NCBI RefSeq assembly: GCF_039535475.1
Contig: NZ_BAAAXG010000026.1
Span: 1-64,000 of the forward strand
Length of the DNA: 64,000 bases
Reading direction: 5' to 3'
Source: Streptomyces showdoensis
Lineage (GTDB): Bacteria; Actinomycetota; Actinomycetes; Streptomycetales; Streptomycetaceae
Positions 46,033 through 54,364 of the stretch are shown piece after piece. The position numbers were made by a program, and so were the translations under genes. The stretch's first letter is position 1, and the number at the start of each line of letters is the position of its first letter. The notes below the pieces were generated by a model. That model searched no databases, was not told the origin of the DNA, and saw only the letters and a list, made by a program, of their open reading frames with translations.

Positions 46033-46116
46033 GGAGGGACCTGACGGACCGGGAGGGACCTGACGGACCCGGAGGGACCTGACGGACCCGGAGGGACCTG
46101 ACGGACCGGGAGGGCC
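46033..46116. repeat. 19-bp tandem repeat, about 4.4 units
   Basis: Units of GGAGGGACCTGACGGACCC or the same with a final G start at 46033, 46052, 46071 and 46090, followed by a partial copy. They fill the gap between convergent cslZ and glxA. Confidence 0.9.
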
Positions 46117-46172
46117 CCAGGCACCCGGAGCACCTGGACCGCCCCGGGCCGCCCTGGACCGCCCCGGACCGC

Positions 46173-48140
46173 TCAGCCCTGGCCCACCCGGATCCACTTG
46201 GCCTCGGACGGGATCCCGTCCCGGTCGGTGACGAACACCATGTACCAGCCGGGCGGCACCAGGGTGCGGTCCTTCGGGACCTCGACGGTGACGGTCAGCC
46301 CGTCCGGCCCCTTGCTCAGGCCCAGCGCCACCGAGCGCTGTTCGACGTCGGTGGTGTGGGTGACGGCGCTGGGCCGCATCAGCCGGGCCGCCGCGATCCG
46401 GCCGGCGTCCCCGGTCTTGAACGTCGCGCGCCCGTTCTGGTCGAGCTCCTGCGGGCCCTCGCCGAGCACCGGCCGGTCGGCGCCGCCCCGGTACAGGGCG
46501 GGCGGGGTGAAGACCTCGATGCGCTGCTCGAAGGTGCCCAGCTTGGTGTTGTCGCTGTCGTCGAAGAGCGGGTCCGAGCCGAAGGTGGCGACCCGGCCGT
46601 CGGGCAGCAGCAGCGCCTCGGAGTGGTAGTTGCGGCCCACGGTGGGGTCGGCCGCGGGGGCGAAGGCGTTGGTCCTCGGGTCGTAGAACTGGGCCTTGAG
46701 GATGTCGCTGCCGCTGCGGCCGCGGTAGTCCCCGGAGCCGCCGCTCGTGAAGACGGTGTCGTCGGGCATGAGCACACTGCTCAGATAGCGGGTGCCCTGG
46801 GGCAGCGCGGGTCCGTCGCGGAAGACCGGGCCCTCCGTGGACAGGTCGACGATCGAGGTGCGGGCGGTGGCGGCGGGCGACTCGCCGACCCCGCCGCCGC
46901 CGAGGACCATCACCCGCTGGTCCTGCGCGGGCGGCAGCAGCAGGGAGGCGGAGGTCTCCAGCTGGTCGGGGTCGGTGAGGCCGCCCAGCTTGGTGAAGGA
47001 GTTCTTCTTCAGGTCCCACAGGCCCGGCTCGCGGCCCTTGTCCGCGGGGCCGTAGCCGGCGTTGGACCCGGTGTAGAGGAGCTTGCCGCCCTTGGTGAGG
47101 AAGAGCGAGGGGTAAGTGGGGAAGTAGCGGAACGGGCCCTTGGTCCACTTCTTGGTCTTCGGGTCGTAGATCTCGTTGTCGCCGGGGACCACGTCGCCGA
47201 CGTCGTTGAGTCCGGAGACCGCGAGCACCTTGCCGTCGGCGAGGGTGACCAGGGTCGGGTACCAGCGGGCGTCCCGCATGGGTGCGACCGGGACGTACCG
47301 CTCCGCCCTGGGGTCGAACTCGTAGGCGGCCTTGATGCCCTGGAAGTCCTGCTTCTCGGTGGTGAGCTTCTGCGCGAGGCCGTAGACGTTGTCGGCGTCC
47401 TCGCCCTTGAGCCCGACCACCTCGTACTGCGCGGCCTCCGTGGTCAGCGCCTGCGGGCCGGCCTCCACGGCCTCCACGAAGACCCGCGACTCGGCCGCGG
47501 TGACCTTGGTCTTCCAGGGCTTCATCTGACCGGAGGCGAAGTACGAGATCTCGAACTCGCGCTTCGCCTTGGGGACGGTGACGTCGGTCCTGGAGACGTA
47601 CTCGACACCGGACGGGGACCGGAAGAGGGTGCCCTTCTTCAGGGTGACGGCCCGGTCGGGGCTCTCGTTCTTGACCCGCATGCCGCCGCCGGCCTTGGTG
47701 ACCTCGCCGTCGAGGACCTCGTAGCGGGCGGTGCCGCCGGCCACCAGCAGGCGCCCGTCGGGCAGTGCGGCGTGGCCGGCGCAGAAGAAGTCCTCGGGGG
47801 TGGGGATCTTCTTGAAGGTGTTCCTCACCGGGTCCCAGAGGACGGTCTCGAAGGTGCCGGCGTCGAACTTCTGCTGGCTGTTGCCGGAGCCCGCGATCAG
47901 CAGCACCTTGCCGGTGTGCAGCAGGGCCGCGTGGATGGCGTTGATGCGCAGCCCGTCGGGGACGTCGACCACCGCCCAGGAGCCGAACTGCCGCTTGTAG
48001 CCGGGCTGGGCGATCTTGTAGGCGTGGTACTTCTCGGTGGCGAAGGAGACCGCCGCCGGGGCGTTGAGCGCCGCGAGGACGAGGACGGCGCCGCTGCCGA
48101 ACAGGGTCTTCTTGAACTGCTTGGACGGCCGGTAGGCCAT
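46173..48140 (-). CDS. glxA: GlxA mono-copper radical oxidase
   Basis: A 655-residue galactose-oxidase-like kelch protein needed with CslA for the hyphal-tip glucan and for development in Streptomyces. Expected Tyr-Cys cofactor residues are present: Cys120 in PEDFFCAGHAAL, Trp293 and Tyr294 in DARWYPTLV. The likely axial Tyr is in FPTYPSLFLTKGG, and a His ligand in VGRNYHSEALLLPDG. The N-terminus has an uncleaved-type membrane anchor (LFGSGAVLVLAALNA). The C-terminal DUF1929-like domain ends GWYMVFVTDRDGIPS. Three bases separate it from cslA upstream. Confidence 0.95.
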   Translation of the reverse strand: MAYRPSKQFKKTLFGSGAVLVLAALNAPAAVSFATEKYHAYKIAQPGYKRQFGSWAVVDVPDGLRINAIHAALLHTGKVLLIAGSGNSQQKFDAGTFETVLWDPVRNTFKKIPTPEDFFCAGHAALPDGRLLVAGGTARYEVLDGEVTKAGGGMRVKNESPDRAVTLKKGTLFRSPSGVEYVSRTDVTVPKAKREFEISYFASGQMKPWKTKVTAAESRVFVEAVEAGPQALTTEAAQYEVVGLKGEDADNVYGLAQKLTTEKQDFQGIKAAYEFDPRAERYVPVAPMRDARWYPTLVTLADGKVLAVSGLNDVGDVVPGDNEIYDPKTKKWTKGPFRYFPTYPSLFLTKGGKLLYTGSNAGYGPADKGREPGLWDLKKNSFTKLGGLTDPDQLETSASLLLPPAQDQRVMVLGGGGVGESPAATARTSIVDLSTEGPVFRDGPALPQGTRYLSSVLMPDDTVFTSGGSGDYRGRSGSDILKAQFYDPRTNAFAPAADPTVGRNYHSEALLLPDGRVATFGSDPLFDDSDNTKLGTFEQRIEVFTPPALYRGGADRPVLGEGPQELDQNGRATFKTGDAGRIAAARLMRPSAVTHTTDVEQRSVALGLSKGPDGLTVTVEVPKDRTLVPPGWYMVFVTDRDGIPSEAKWIRVGQG

Positions 48141-48143
48141 GGC

Positions 48144-49946
48144 TCAGTTCCCTCCGGTCGTCGTGGGCGCGGGCGGCGGCGGGGCGGCGAGGGCCACGCC
48201 CTCGGCGGCGTCGGCCCGGCCGCGGGCGCGCGCCCTGGCCCTGGCCAGCTCGCGGAGCCGGGCGCGGCGCCGGCCGCGCAGGCTGCCGACGCTCCAGATC
48301 ACCAGCGGCGCGAGGCTGATGGCGAGGGCGAGGACCGCCCAGGTGCGCATGGCCACGTGGGTGTGCCCGAAGTGGACGGAGGCCACCAGGGAGGCGCCGA
48401 GGACCGCGGCCCAGAAGAGGTGGATGCGGAAGGTGAGGAGCCGGTCGGGGCTGGCCTCGCCGCCCTTGGGCGTGACGACGAAGCGCCCGCGGGTGCGCAG
48501 CACGGCGGATCCGAGGGCCGTGAGGTAGACCGGCGCGGAGAGCGCGGACATCGCCATGCCGGCGAGGCCGCCGGAGCCCTCGGGTTCGTGGGGCGAGACG
48601 TTGTGCCGCCGGTTCCACAGGTAGAGGCCGATCTGGAGGGCGACGGCGTCGCTGTAGATCATCAGCCAGACCGCGGAGGAGACCTGGGTGCCGGAGGCTC
48701 CGAGCCACAGGAAGAGGACGCAGCTGAGGACGCCGAGGAACCAGTTGACCGCGGTCATCGGGTAGTACACGAGCATCAGCGTGTAGTTGAGGAGACGGCC
48801 GGGCGGGGTACGGAAGGGCGCCTTCCAGTACTGCTTGAGCAGCGTCTCGTAGGTGCCGCGGGACCAGCGCAGCTGCTGGCCGAAGAAGTCGGTCCAGGAG
48901 GCGGGCCCCTCCCCCACGGCGAGGACGTCGGGGGTGTAGACGGAGCGCCAGAAGCGCCCGGTCGCCGGGTTCCTGCGGCGGTGCAGCTCGAAGCCGGTGG
49001 CCATGTCCTCGGTGATCGAGTCGTACAGGCCGCCGATCTGCTTCAGGGCGGCGATCCGCACGATGTTGTTGGTGCCGACGAACATGGGTGCGCGGTAGCG
49101 GTTGCCGGCCCGCTGGATGAGCGCGTGGAAGAGGAACTGCTGGGACTCGGCGGCCTTGGTGACGGCGGAGCTGTAGTTGCCGTACACCTGCGGGCCGACG
49201 ACGAAGGCGACGTCGGGGTCGCGGAAGTAGCCGAGCATCCGCTCCAGGAAGTTCGGCAGCGGCACGTGGTCGGTGTCGACGGAGGCGAAGAACTCGTAGG
49301 CGTCGCCGTGCACGGCGAGCCAGGCGTTGTAGTTGCCGTGCTTGGTGCGGGCCTTGTGGACGCCCTTGCGGCGGTTCCACTCGGGGACGCCGGCCCGGGT
49401 GAAGTGGCGGACGCCGAGCTCCTCGCACAGGGCCTTGGCCCCGGGGTCGTCGCCCTCGTCGAGCAGCCAGACGTCGAGCGGCCCGTCGTGCACCAGCCGG
49501 ACCGCGCCCCGGAGGGTGGCGCGGACCATGGAGAGCGGTTCCTTGCCCGGCACGTACGTGGTGAGGAAGGCGACCCGGGTGCCCTTCCGCGCGCGCACGG
49601 GTACCGGGTCGCGGGCGACGAGGGTGGCGTGCGCGATCGAGGTGACGTTGACCAGCATGAAGAAGCAGATGAGCCCGATCGACACGAGCATCACGGTGTC
49701 GTACGGAACCCGCCAGCGGTCGTCGCCCTCGCGGACGGTCCAGTGGCTCGGCCAGACCAGATAGGCCAGCAGCAGCGCCGACAGCAGGGGCGCGAGCCCC
49801 ATGAGGAGGACGGCCCGTATTCGGTGCGGCTCCTTCGACAGCAGGCTCCGGTACCGCACCCGGTAGGGCGCCGGGTCCGGGTCCGCCTCCGTGAGGGGGC
49901 CGGCGAGTTCGCTGTAGGTGTCGTAGTCGTAGCCTCCCGGCCGCAC
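48144..49946 (-). CDS. cslA: Cellulose-synthase-like protein CslA (GT2)
   Basis: A 600-residue membrane glycosyltransferase that makes a beta-1,4-glucan at hyphal tips. Two N-terminal spans precede the GT2 domain with the acidic motifs LLDEGDD, SVDTDHVPLPNF and ITEDMATG, and the processivity motif QQLRWSRG. Five or so C-terminal spans follow. No PilZ domain is visible, so c-di-GMP control through that domain is not expected. GTG 49944-49946 follows GGAGG. It is the first gene of the cslA-glxA operon. Confidence 0.94.
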   Translation of the reverse strand: MRPGGYDYDTYSELAGPLTEADPDPAPYRVRYRSLLSKEPHRIRAVLLMGLAPLLSALLLAYLVWPSHWTVREGDDRWRVPYDTVMLVSIGLICFFMLVNVTSIAHATLVARDPVPVRARKGTRVAFLTTYVPGKEPLSMVRATLRGAVRLVHDGPLDVWLLDEGDDPGAKALCEELGVRHFTRAGVPEWNRRKGVHKARTKHGNYNAWLAVHGDAYEFFASVDTDHVPLPNFLERMLGYFRDPDVAFVVGPQVYGNYSSAVTKAAESQQFLFHALIQRAGNRYRAPMFVGTNNIVRIAALKQIGGLYDSITEDMATGFELHRRRNPATGRFWRSVYTPDVLAVGEGPASWTDFFGQQLRWSRGTYETLLKQYWKAPFRTPPGRLLNYTLMLVYYPMTAVNWFLGVLSCVLFLWLGASGTQVSSAVWLMIYSDAVALQIGLYLWNRRHNVSPHEPEGSGGLAGMAMSALSAPVYLTALGSAVLRTRGRFVVTPKGGEASPDRLLTFRIHLFWAAVLGASLVASVHFGHTHVAMRTWAVLALAISLAPLVIWSVGSLRGRRRARLRELARARARARGRADAAEGVALAAPPPPAPTTTGGN

Positions 49947-50035
49947 GGTGCCTCCAGCTGTCTCGAACGGGTCGATAGCCCCACGAAAAGGGACAGTGAC
50001 CGGCGTGTCGACTGGATTCGGCCGAGCGGGGGTTT

Positions 50036-50674
50036 TTACGGAATGTCACTCCGACGGCGCAACGCGTAGCGGACCGCCTTCTGCGCGACGGGTCCCAGCT
50101 CGTCGAGCGCGGCCATCAGCCCGCCCAGCTGTTCGAGCGCGTCGAGGGCGGCGGCGGCCCCGTCCGGGTCGACCCCCTCGTACAGCTCCATCCCCACGAA
50201 GGAGGCGGCCACCGCCCGGGCGAGCCCGGCCGGATCGACCAGGCCCTCGACCGGGCCGCCGGCGAGCACCCGCCGCAGCACCCCCTCGATCTCCTCGATC
50301 CACAGATCCAGCCCGGCGGCCGTCGCGGGCGCCAGCCGGGGGTGGGTCTGCGCCCCGGCGAGCAGCTGCCCGAGCACGGCGACATGCCCGGCCGCCCGCT
50401 CCTCGGCGTGCATCTCCCTCCCGAACGCGAGGAGTTCGGACAGGCTGCGCACCGCGCGCAACCGCTCGCGATGGCGGGCGACCCGCTGCTCGGCACCCCG
50501 GCGGCAGGCCGCGGAGAGCAGCTCGTCGACCGAGCCGAAGTGGTAGAAGATCAGCGCCTGGTTGACGCCCGCGGTGGCCGCGACCGAGCGCGCCGAGGTC
50601 TTGGTGATCCCCTGCTCGACGAGCGTGCGCAGCGCCCCGTCGAGCAGTCGCTCCCGGGTGTCCTCGGCGCTCAT
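50036..50674 (-). CDS. TetR family regulator of the SRPBCC-DUF4166 operon
   Basis: A 212-residue repressor with the N-terminal helix-turn-helix ITKTSARSVAATAGVNQALI in a typical TetR context (DTRERLLDGALRTLVEQG). It is the last gene of a three-gene operon and its ATG overlaps the DUF4166 stop (ATGA). It very probably binds the twin TTGAGC-type operators at the operon promoter, giving autoregulation. The ligand is unknown. Confidence 0.92.
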   Translation of the reverse strand: MSAEDTRERLLDGALRTLVEQGITKTSARSVAATAGVNQALIFYHFGSVDELLSAACRRGAEQRVARHRERLRAVRSLSELLAFGREMHAEERAAGHVAVLGQLLAGAQTHPRLAPATAAGLDLWIEEIEGVLRRVLAGGPVEGLVDPAGLARAVAASFVGMELYEGVDPDGAAAALDALEQLGGLMAALDELGPVAQKAVRYALRRRSDIP

Positions 50675-51366
50675 GCCCGCACCTCCTCGCGCACCGGACG
50701 CAGCCCCGCCCGCACCCCGTGCTCCCGCACCGGGGCGTACTCGGCCGCGAACGACCCCTCGTAGCCGAACAGCGGACCCACGAACCGGTTGACGACCCGC
50801 ACCCGGATCCGGAAGCGGCCGGTGTCCTCGTCGAAGGACTCCCGCACCTCGGCGTCCGCGCCGACGAGTCCGGGCACCCGCAGGTCCACCGGGCCCTCGC
50901 GGAAGCGGTGTTCGCCGGAGCGGATGAGCAGCGAGCCGTCGGGCTCGGCGGACATCCGCAGCTCGCTGGCGAGGTGCTGGTGGGTGCCGAGGTAGTCGAG
51001 CACGCAGCCGCGCTCGGGGCTGTGCACCATCGTCGCGTCGAACCGGCGCGGCCCGCCGGGCAGCGCGAAGGTCCGCACGAAGGTGACGGTCTCCCGCCCG
51101 TACGAGTCGAGGTACGGCACGTTCTCGATGGTGAAGGGGACGTCGCGCCCGGTGCGCGGGAGCAGGATGTTGCGGGTGCCGCCGAGTGCGAGGAAGGGCC
51201 GGATCAGCGGCCGCACGGGCCCCCGCCCGTGCCAGATCCGCTCCATGACGCCCCGCCCGACGCACAGTTCGCCGCTCGCGAGCCCGACGGAGAAGCGCCG
51301 CCGCAGCTCCGGGTGCAGCCGCCCGAAGGCCGCCTTCCCCATGGCGGTGCGGAAGATCGAGCTCAC
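50671..51366 (-). CDS. DUF4166 domain protein
   Basis: A 231-residue soluble protein of unknown function. It opens SSIFRTAMGKAAFGRLHPEL and carries the DUF4166 signatures GRGVMERIWHGRGPVRPL and FDATMVHSPERGCVLDYLG. In some bacteria this domain is fused to saccharopine-dehydrogenase-like enzymes or linked to lipid modification. GTG 51364-51366 follows GGAGG and overlaps the upstream stop (GTGA). Coupling on both sides shows all three genes are made together. Confidence 0.85.
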   Translation of the reverse strand: MSSIFRTAMGKAAFGRLHPELRRRFSVGLASGELCVGRGVMERIWHGRGPVRPLIRPFLALGGTRNILLPRTGRDVPFTIENVPYLDSYGRETVTFVRTFALPGGPRRFDATMVHSPERGCVLDYLGTHQHLASELRMSAEPDGSLLIRSGEHRFREGPVDLRVPGLVGADAEVRESFDEDTGRFRIRVRVVNRFVGPLFGYEGSFAAEYAPVREHGVRAGLRPVREEVRA

Positions 51367-52085
51367 GGCCCCTCCAGGGTGGCGAGGAGCCGCGGCGCGC
51401 GGCTCCGGGACGACGCGGTCCGCAGGCACCGGCGGGCCGCCGGGGTGCGCGGGGACGGCGGTACGAGCAGGGCGGCGACGAGTCCGAGGACGGTCAGCGG
51501 CACCGCGGCGAGCGAGACCGCGCCGAGCGGCAGCGCGCCCGCCGTGACCGGGACGGCCACGAGCAGGACCCGGGCGAGGACCTCCAGCAGCCAGTGCGCG
51601 CGGGCCCGCTCCGGGGTCACCCCGTGCTCGCACCACAGCCGCAGCCGGTCGAAGGACCAGGCGGTGGCCCAGCCCATCAGCGGCCGGAAGAGCAGCCGGT
51701 CGGCGATCCGCCCAAACCGCCCCCAGCGCGGCCGGTAGTCGTAGCCGGTGAGGAAGCGGACGCCGTCCCGCTCGGGCACGTAACGCCAGTAGCCGCTGCC
51801 CTCGGCGAGCAGGGACAGCGGATGCGGCGAGGAGAAGCGGAGGGCGGAGACCCGGTCGCCGCCGGCCCGGTGGCGCTCCCCCGCGGAGACACCGGTGCCG
51901 GCGACGACCAGGAAGGGCAGCACGCGCGTGGCGTACCGGAACCGCCGCGGCTCGCCCTCGGCGTCCGGCAGGTACGCGATCTCGGTGAACCGCAGATCCC
52001 ACCGCTGGTGCAGCGCCGGGTCCTGGCTCCGCTCCCAGAGCGTGTCCAGGTCCGTGCGCACGCGCGCCTCGACGTAGAGCCCCAT
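51363..52085 (-). CDS. SRPBCC-like protein with C-terminal membrane segments
   Basis: A 240-residue protein. The first ~140 residues resemble the SRPBCC/polyketide-cyclase fold (YVEARVRTDLDTLWERSQDP opening, hydrophobic-ligand cavity expected). The rest has hydrophobic segments (LARVLLVAVPVTAGALPLGA and a following AAVPLTVLGLVAALLV). The function is unknown; a lipid or hydrophobic ligand handled at the membrane is a reasonable guess. It is the first gene of the operon, downstream of the twin operators. Confidence 0.75.
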   Translation of the reverse strand: MGLYVEARVRTDLDTLWERSQDPALHQRWDLRFTEIAYLPDAEGEPRRFRYATRVLPFLVVAGTGVSAGERHRAGGDRVSALRFSSPHPLSLLAEGSGYWRYVPERDGVRFLTGYDYRPRWGRFGRIADRLLFRPLMGWATAWSFDRLRLWCEHGVTPERARAHWLLEVLARVLLVAVPVTAGALPLGAVSLAAVPLTVLGLVAALLVPPSPRTPAARRCLRTASSRSRAPRLLATLEGP

Positions 52086-52112
52086 GGCCCCTCCCCCTTG
52101 CCGAGCGTCGCT

Positions 52113-52162
52113 TTGAGCGACCGCTCAAGAGGGACAGTAGCGAGTTTTGAGCACCCGCTCAA
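52113..52162 (-). promoter_or_regulatory. Promoter flanked by twin TetR operators
   Basis: Two dyads of the form TTGAGC-N4-GCTCAA lie at 52113-52128 and 52147-52162, 34 bp centre to centre. On the minus strand TTGAGC (52157-52162), a 17-bp spacer and TACTGT (52134-52139) make the promoter. The distal operator covers the -35 box and the proximal one lies just after the -10 box. Confidence 0.8.
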
Positions 52163-52179
52163 GCGGCGGGCACGAAGAA

Positions 52180-52207
52180 GCCCCCGGCCCTGACCAGGAC
52201 CGGGGGC
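52180..52207 (-). terminator. Hairpin after the thiamine-binding gene region
   Basis: The arms GCCCCCGG and CCGGGGGC, with further internal matches, form a stem. It lies between the tandem repeat and the twin operators and would end transcription from the DUF3817/thiamine-binding operon. Confidence 0.65.
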
Positions 52208-52250
52208 CGCGAGCCTTCGTCGGCGTCCGCCGGCTCGCGCCGGCGTTTCA

Positions 52251-52335
52251 CCGAGGGACGGCGTTCACCGAGGGGCGGCGTTCATCGAGGGGCGGCGTTC
52301 ACCCGAGGGGCGGCGTTCACCCGAGGCGGCGATCA
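52251..52335. repeat. 17-bp tandem repeat, about 5 units
   Basis: Units of CCGAGGGGCGGCGTTCA (starts 52251, 52268, 52285, 52302, 52320) with small changes. The last unit runs into the stop codon of the thiamine-binding gene. Confidence 0.88.
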
Positions 52336-52626
52336 GGCCCCGAGGTGCCGCTCGACCGTCTCGACCTTCGAGGTCAGACCGTCCGTGACACCGGGCCGGA
52401 TGTCCGCCTTCAGCACGACCGAGACCCGGGGCGCCCGCGCCTCCACGGCGGCGACGGCGCGCTTGACGACGTCCATGACCTCGTCCCACTCGCCCTCGAT
52501 CGAGGTGAACATCGCGTCGGTACGGTTCGGCAGCCCCGACTCCCGTACGACCCGGACCGCGTCGGCGACGTACGCGCCGACCTCCTCCCCCACGCCCAGC
52601 GGGGTCACCGAGAACGCGACGATCAT
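52333..52626 (-). CDS. MTH1187-family thiamine-binding protein
   Basis: A 97-residue protein of the MTH1187/YkoF-like (DUF77) fold. It starts [20 protein letters not shown] and has the family segment [18 protein letters not shown]. Relatives bind thiamine or hydroxymethylpyrimidine and often assemble as tetramers. Its ATG overlaps the stop of the DUF3817 gene upstream (ATGA). The 3' end lies in a tandem repeat. A role in thiamine handling is inferred from family alone. Confidence 0.85.
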   Translation of the reverse strand: MIVAFSVTPLGVGEEVGAYVADAVRVVRESGLPNRTDAMFTSIEGEWDEVMDVVKRAVAAVEARAPRVSVVLKADIRPGVTDGLTSKVETVERHLGA

Positions 52627-52967
52627 GCCTTCACCGCGGCCTCACGACGGGCGCGAGAGGCCGTGACGGCGGCCTCGGCCTCGCGCTTGAGCCGGCGCTC
52701 GGCGAAGAAGCCGCCGAGCGGGAGGACGGAGAGCACGAAGTAGAGCGCGGCCGTGCCGAAGCTCCACTTGGTGCGGTTCCAGGCGTCCAGCCAGAACAGC
52801 ACGTACAGGACGAACAGGATGCCGTGGATCGCGCCCATGACCGGCACCGCGTTGAAGTCCGTCGTCCGCTTGAGGACCGAGCAGACGAGCAGCAGCAGGA
52901 AGGACACGGCCTCCGGCGCCGAGACGAGGCGGAGCCGGTGCAGGGAGGAGGCGGTCTTGATGTCCAC
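52623..52967 (-). CDS. DUF3817 membrane protein
   Basis: A 114-residue protein with three hydrophobic spans ([57 protein letters not shown]) and a basic tail. The GFFAER signature matches DUF3817 and its paralogue at 41569. The start is probably GTG 52965-52967, though GTG 52979 is also in frame. It overlaps the thiamine-binding gene by four bases. It diverges from the AIM24 operon. The function is unknown. Confidence 0.83.
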   Translation of the reverse strand: MDIKTASSLHRLRLVSAPEAVSFLLLLVCSVLKRTTDFNAVPVMGAIHGILFVLYVLFWLDAWNRTKWSFGTAALYFVLSVLPLGGFFAERRLKREAEAAVTASRARREAAVKA

Positions 52968-52990
52968 GGGAGGGGTCACCTTCGTTCGAT

Positions 52991-53027
52991 CTTGTGAACG
53001 GATGCACAAGGGCCGTCCCATTGTGCA
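52991..53027. promoter_or_regulatory. Overlapping dyads in DUF3817/AIM24 divergent promoter
   Basis: CTTGTG (52991-52996) pairs with CACAAG (53005-53010). The same centre element also pairs as TGCACAA (53003-53009) with TTGTGCA (53021-53027). Three half sites in a row suggest cooperative binding of a regulator to both operons. Confidence 0.5.
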
Positions 53028-53075
53028 CGGCGACTTTGCTGTCCCTTTAACCGGGGGCCCAGTACCTTCACCACC

Positions 53076-53714
53076 GTGGCAATGTTCCGACTCCAAGGCA
53101 GCAAAGTGCTCGCCGTGTCCATGACCGGCGACGCCGTGAAGGCGAAGAACGGCTCGATGGTCGCCTACGACGGCCAGATGGCGTTCAAGAAGATGTCCGG
53201 CGGCGGCGAGGGCCTGCGCGGCATGGTGACCCGCCGGCTCACCGGCGAGCAGATGGAGGTGATGGAGGTCCGCGGGCAGGGCACCTGCTGGTTCGCCGAC
53301 CGCGCCTCCGAGATCAACCTCGTCCAGCTGCACGGCGACAAGCTGTACGTCGAGTCCAGCAACCTCCTGTGCACCGACGCCGGCCTGCGCACCGGCACGA
53401 CCTTCACGGGTCTGCGCGGCGGAGCGACCGGCAACGGCCTGTTCACGACGACCGTCGAGGGCACCGGGCAGGCCGCGATCATGTCCGACGGCCCCGCGGT
53501 CGTGCTCCGCGTCACCCCGCAGTACCCGCTCAACGTCGACCCCGGCGCGTACATCGCCCACCAGGGCAACCTCCAGCAGCACTTCCAGTCGGGTGTGACC
53601 TTCCGCACCCTCATGGGCGAGGGCGGCGGCGAGGCCTTCCAGATCCGCTTCGAGGGCGACGGGCTCGTCTACGTGCAGCCCAGCGAGCGGAACACGATCG
53701 GGGGCGACGTCTGA
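53076..53714 (+). CDS. AIM24 family protein 1
   Basis: A 212-residue protein of the AIM24/TRAP-like beta-helix family (AMFRLQGSKVLAVSMTGDAV, later FTTTVEGTGQAAIMSDGPAV). Bacterial members are uncharacterised; the mitochondrial member affects membrane organisation. No signal peptide is seen. It starts at GTG 53076 and its stop overlaps the next start (TGATG). It is the first of three paralogues in a tight operon. Confidence 0.9.
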   Translation: MAMFRLQGSKVLAVSMTGDAVKAKNGSMVAYDGQMAFKKMSGGGEGLRGMVTRRLTGEQMEVMEVRGQGTCWFADRASEINLVQLHGDKLYVESSNLLCTDAGLRTGTTFTGLRGGATGNGLFTTTVEGTGQAAIMSDGPAVVLRVTPQYPLNVDPGAYIAHQGNLQQHFQSGVTFRTLMGEGGGEAFQIRFEGDGLVYVQPSERNTIGGDV

Positions 53715-54364
53715 TGCCCTTCCGCGAGATCAACTCCAAGATGGTCGAGGCCACGGTGATCCCGGGCCAGCGGCTCTTCAGCCAGCGCGGCGCGATGCTC
53801 GCCTATCGCGGCGACGTCACGTTCACGCCGAACATCTCCGGCGGCCAGGGCGGCCTGATGTCGATGATCGGCCGCCGGGTGGCCGGCGAGGCGACCCCGC
53901 TGATGACCGTCGAGGGCAGCGGCACCGTGATGTTCGGCCACGGCGGCCACCACATCCAGGTCATCGGCCTGACCGGCGACACCCTGTACGTCGAGGCCGA
54001 CCGGCTCCTCGCCTTCGACGGCACGCTGGAGCAGGGCACCATGTTCCTCGGCTCCCAGGGCGGCGTCATGGGCATGGTCCGCGGCCAGGTCACCGGCCAG
54101 GGCCTGTTCACCACCACCCTGCGCGGCCACGGTTCGGTCGCGGTCATGGCCCACGGCGGAGTCGTCGAACTCCCCATCGCCCCCGGTCGCCCGGTCCACG
54201 TGGACCCGCAGGCCTACGTCGCCCACCACGGCGACGTCCGCAACAAGCTCTCCACCGCGCTGGGCTGGCGCGACATGGTGGGCCGCGGCTCGGGCGAGGC
54301 GTTCCAGCTGGAGCTGAGCGGGAGCGGCGCGGTGTACGTCCAGGCCTCGGAGGAGAAGCTGTGA
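53714..54364 (+). CDS. AIM24 family protein 2
   Basis: A 216-residue paralogue of its neighbours (MPFREINSKMVEATVIPGQR, FGHGGHHIQVIGLTGDTLYV, GQGLFTTTLRGHGSVAVMAH). The histidine-rich FGHGGHH is specific to this copy. The ATG overlaps the previous stop by one base and the stop overlaps the next GTG (GTGA). Strict coupling of all three suggests a hetero-oligomer made in fixed ratio. Confidence 0.9.
   Translation: MPFREINSKMVEATVIPGQRLFSQRGAMLAYRGDVTFTPNISGGQGGLMSMIGRRVAGEATPLMTVEGSGTVMFGHGGHHIQVIGLTGDTLYVEADRLLAFDGTLEQGTMFLGSQGGVMGMVRGQVTGQGLFTTTLRGHGSVAVMAHGGVVELPIAPGRPVHVDPQAYVAHHGDVRNKLSTALGWRDMVGRGSGEAFQLELSGSGAVYVQASEEKL

Noticed and set aside
45913..50049. 1378-codon open frame on the minus strand across cslA-glxA
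   Set aside because: Out-of-frame shadow with Arg/Pro/Gly composition; glxA and cslA occupy the same strand in other frames with full motifs.
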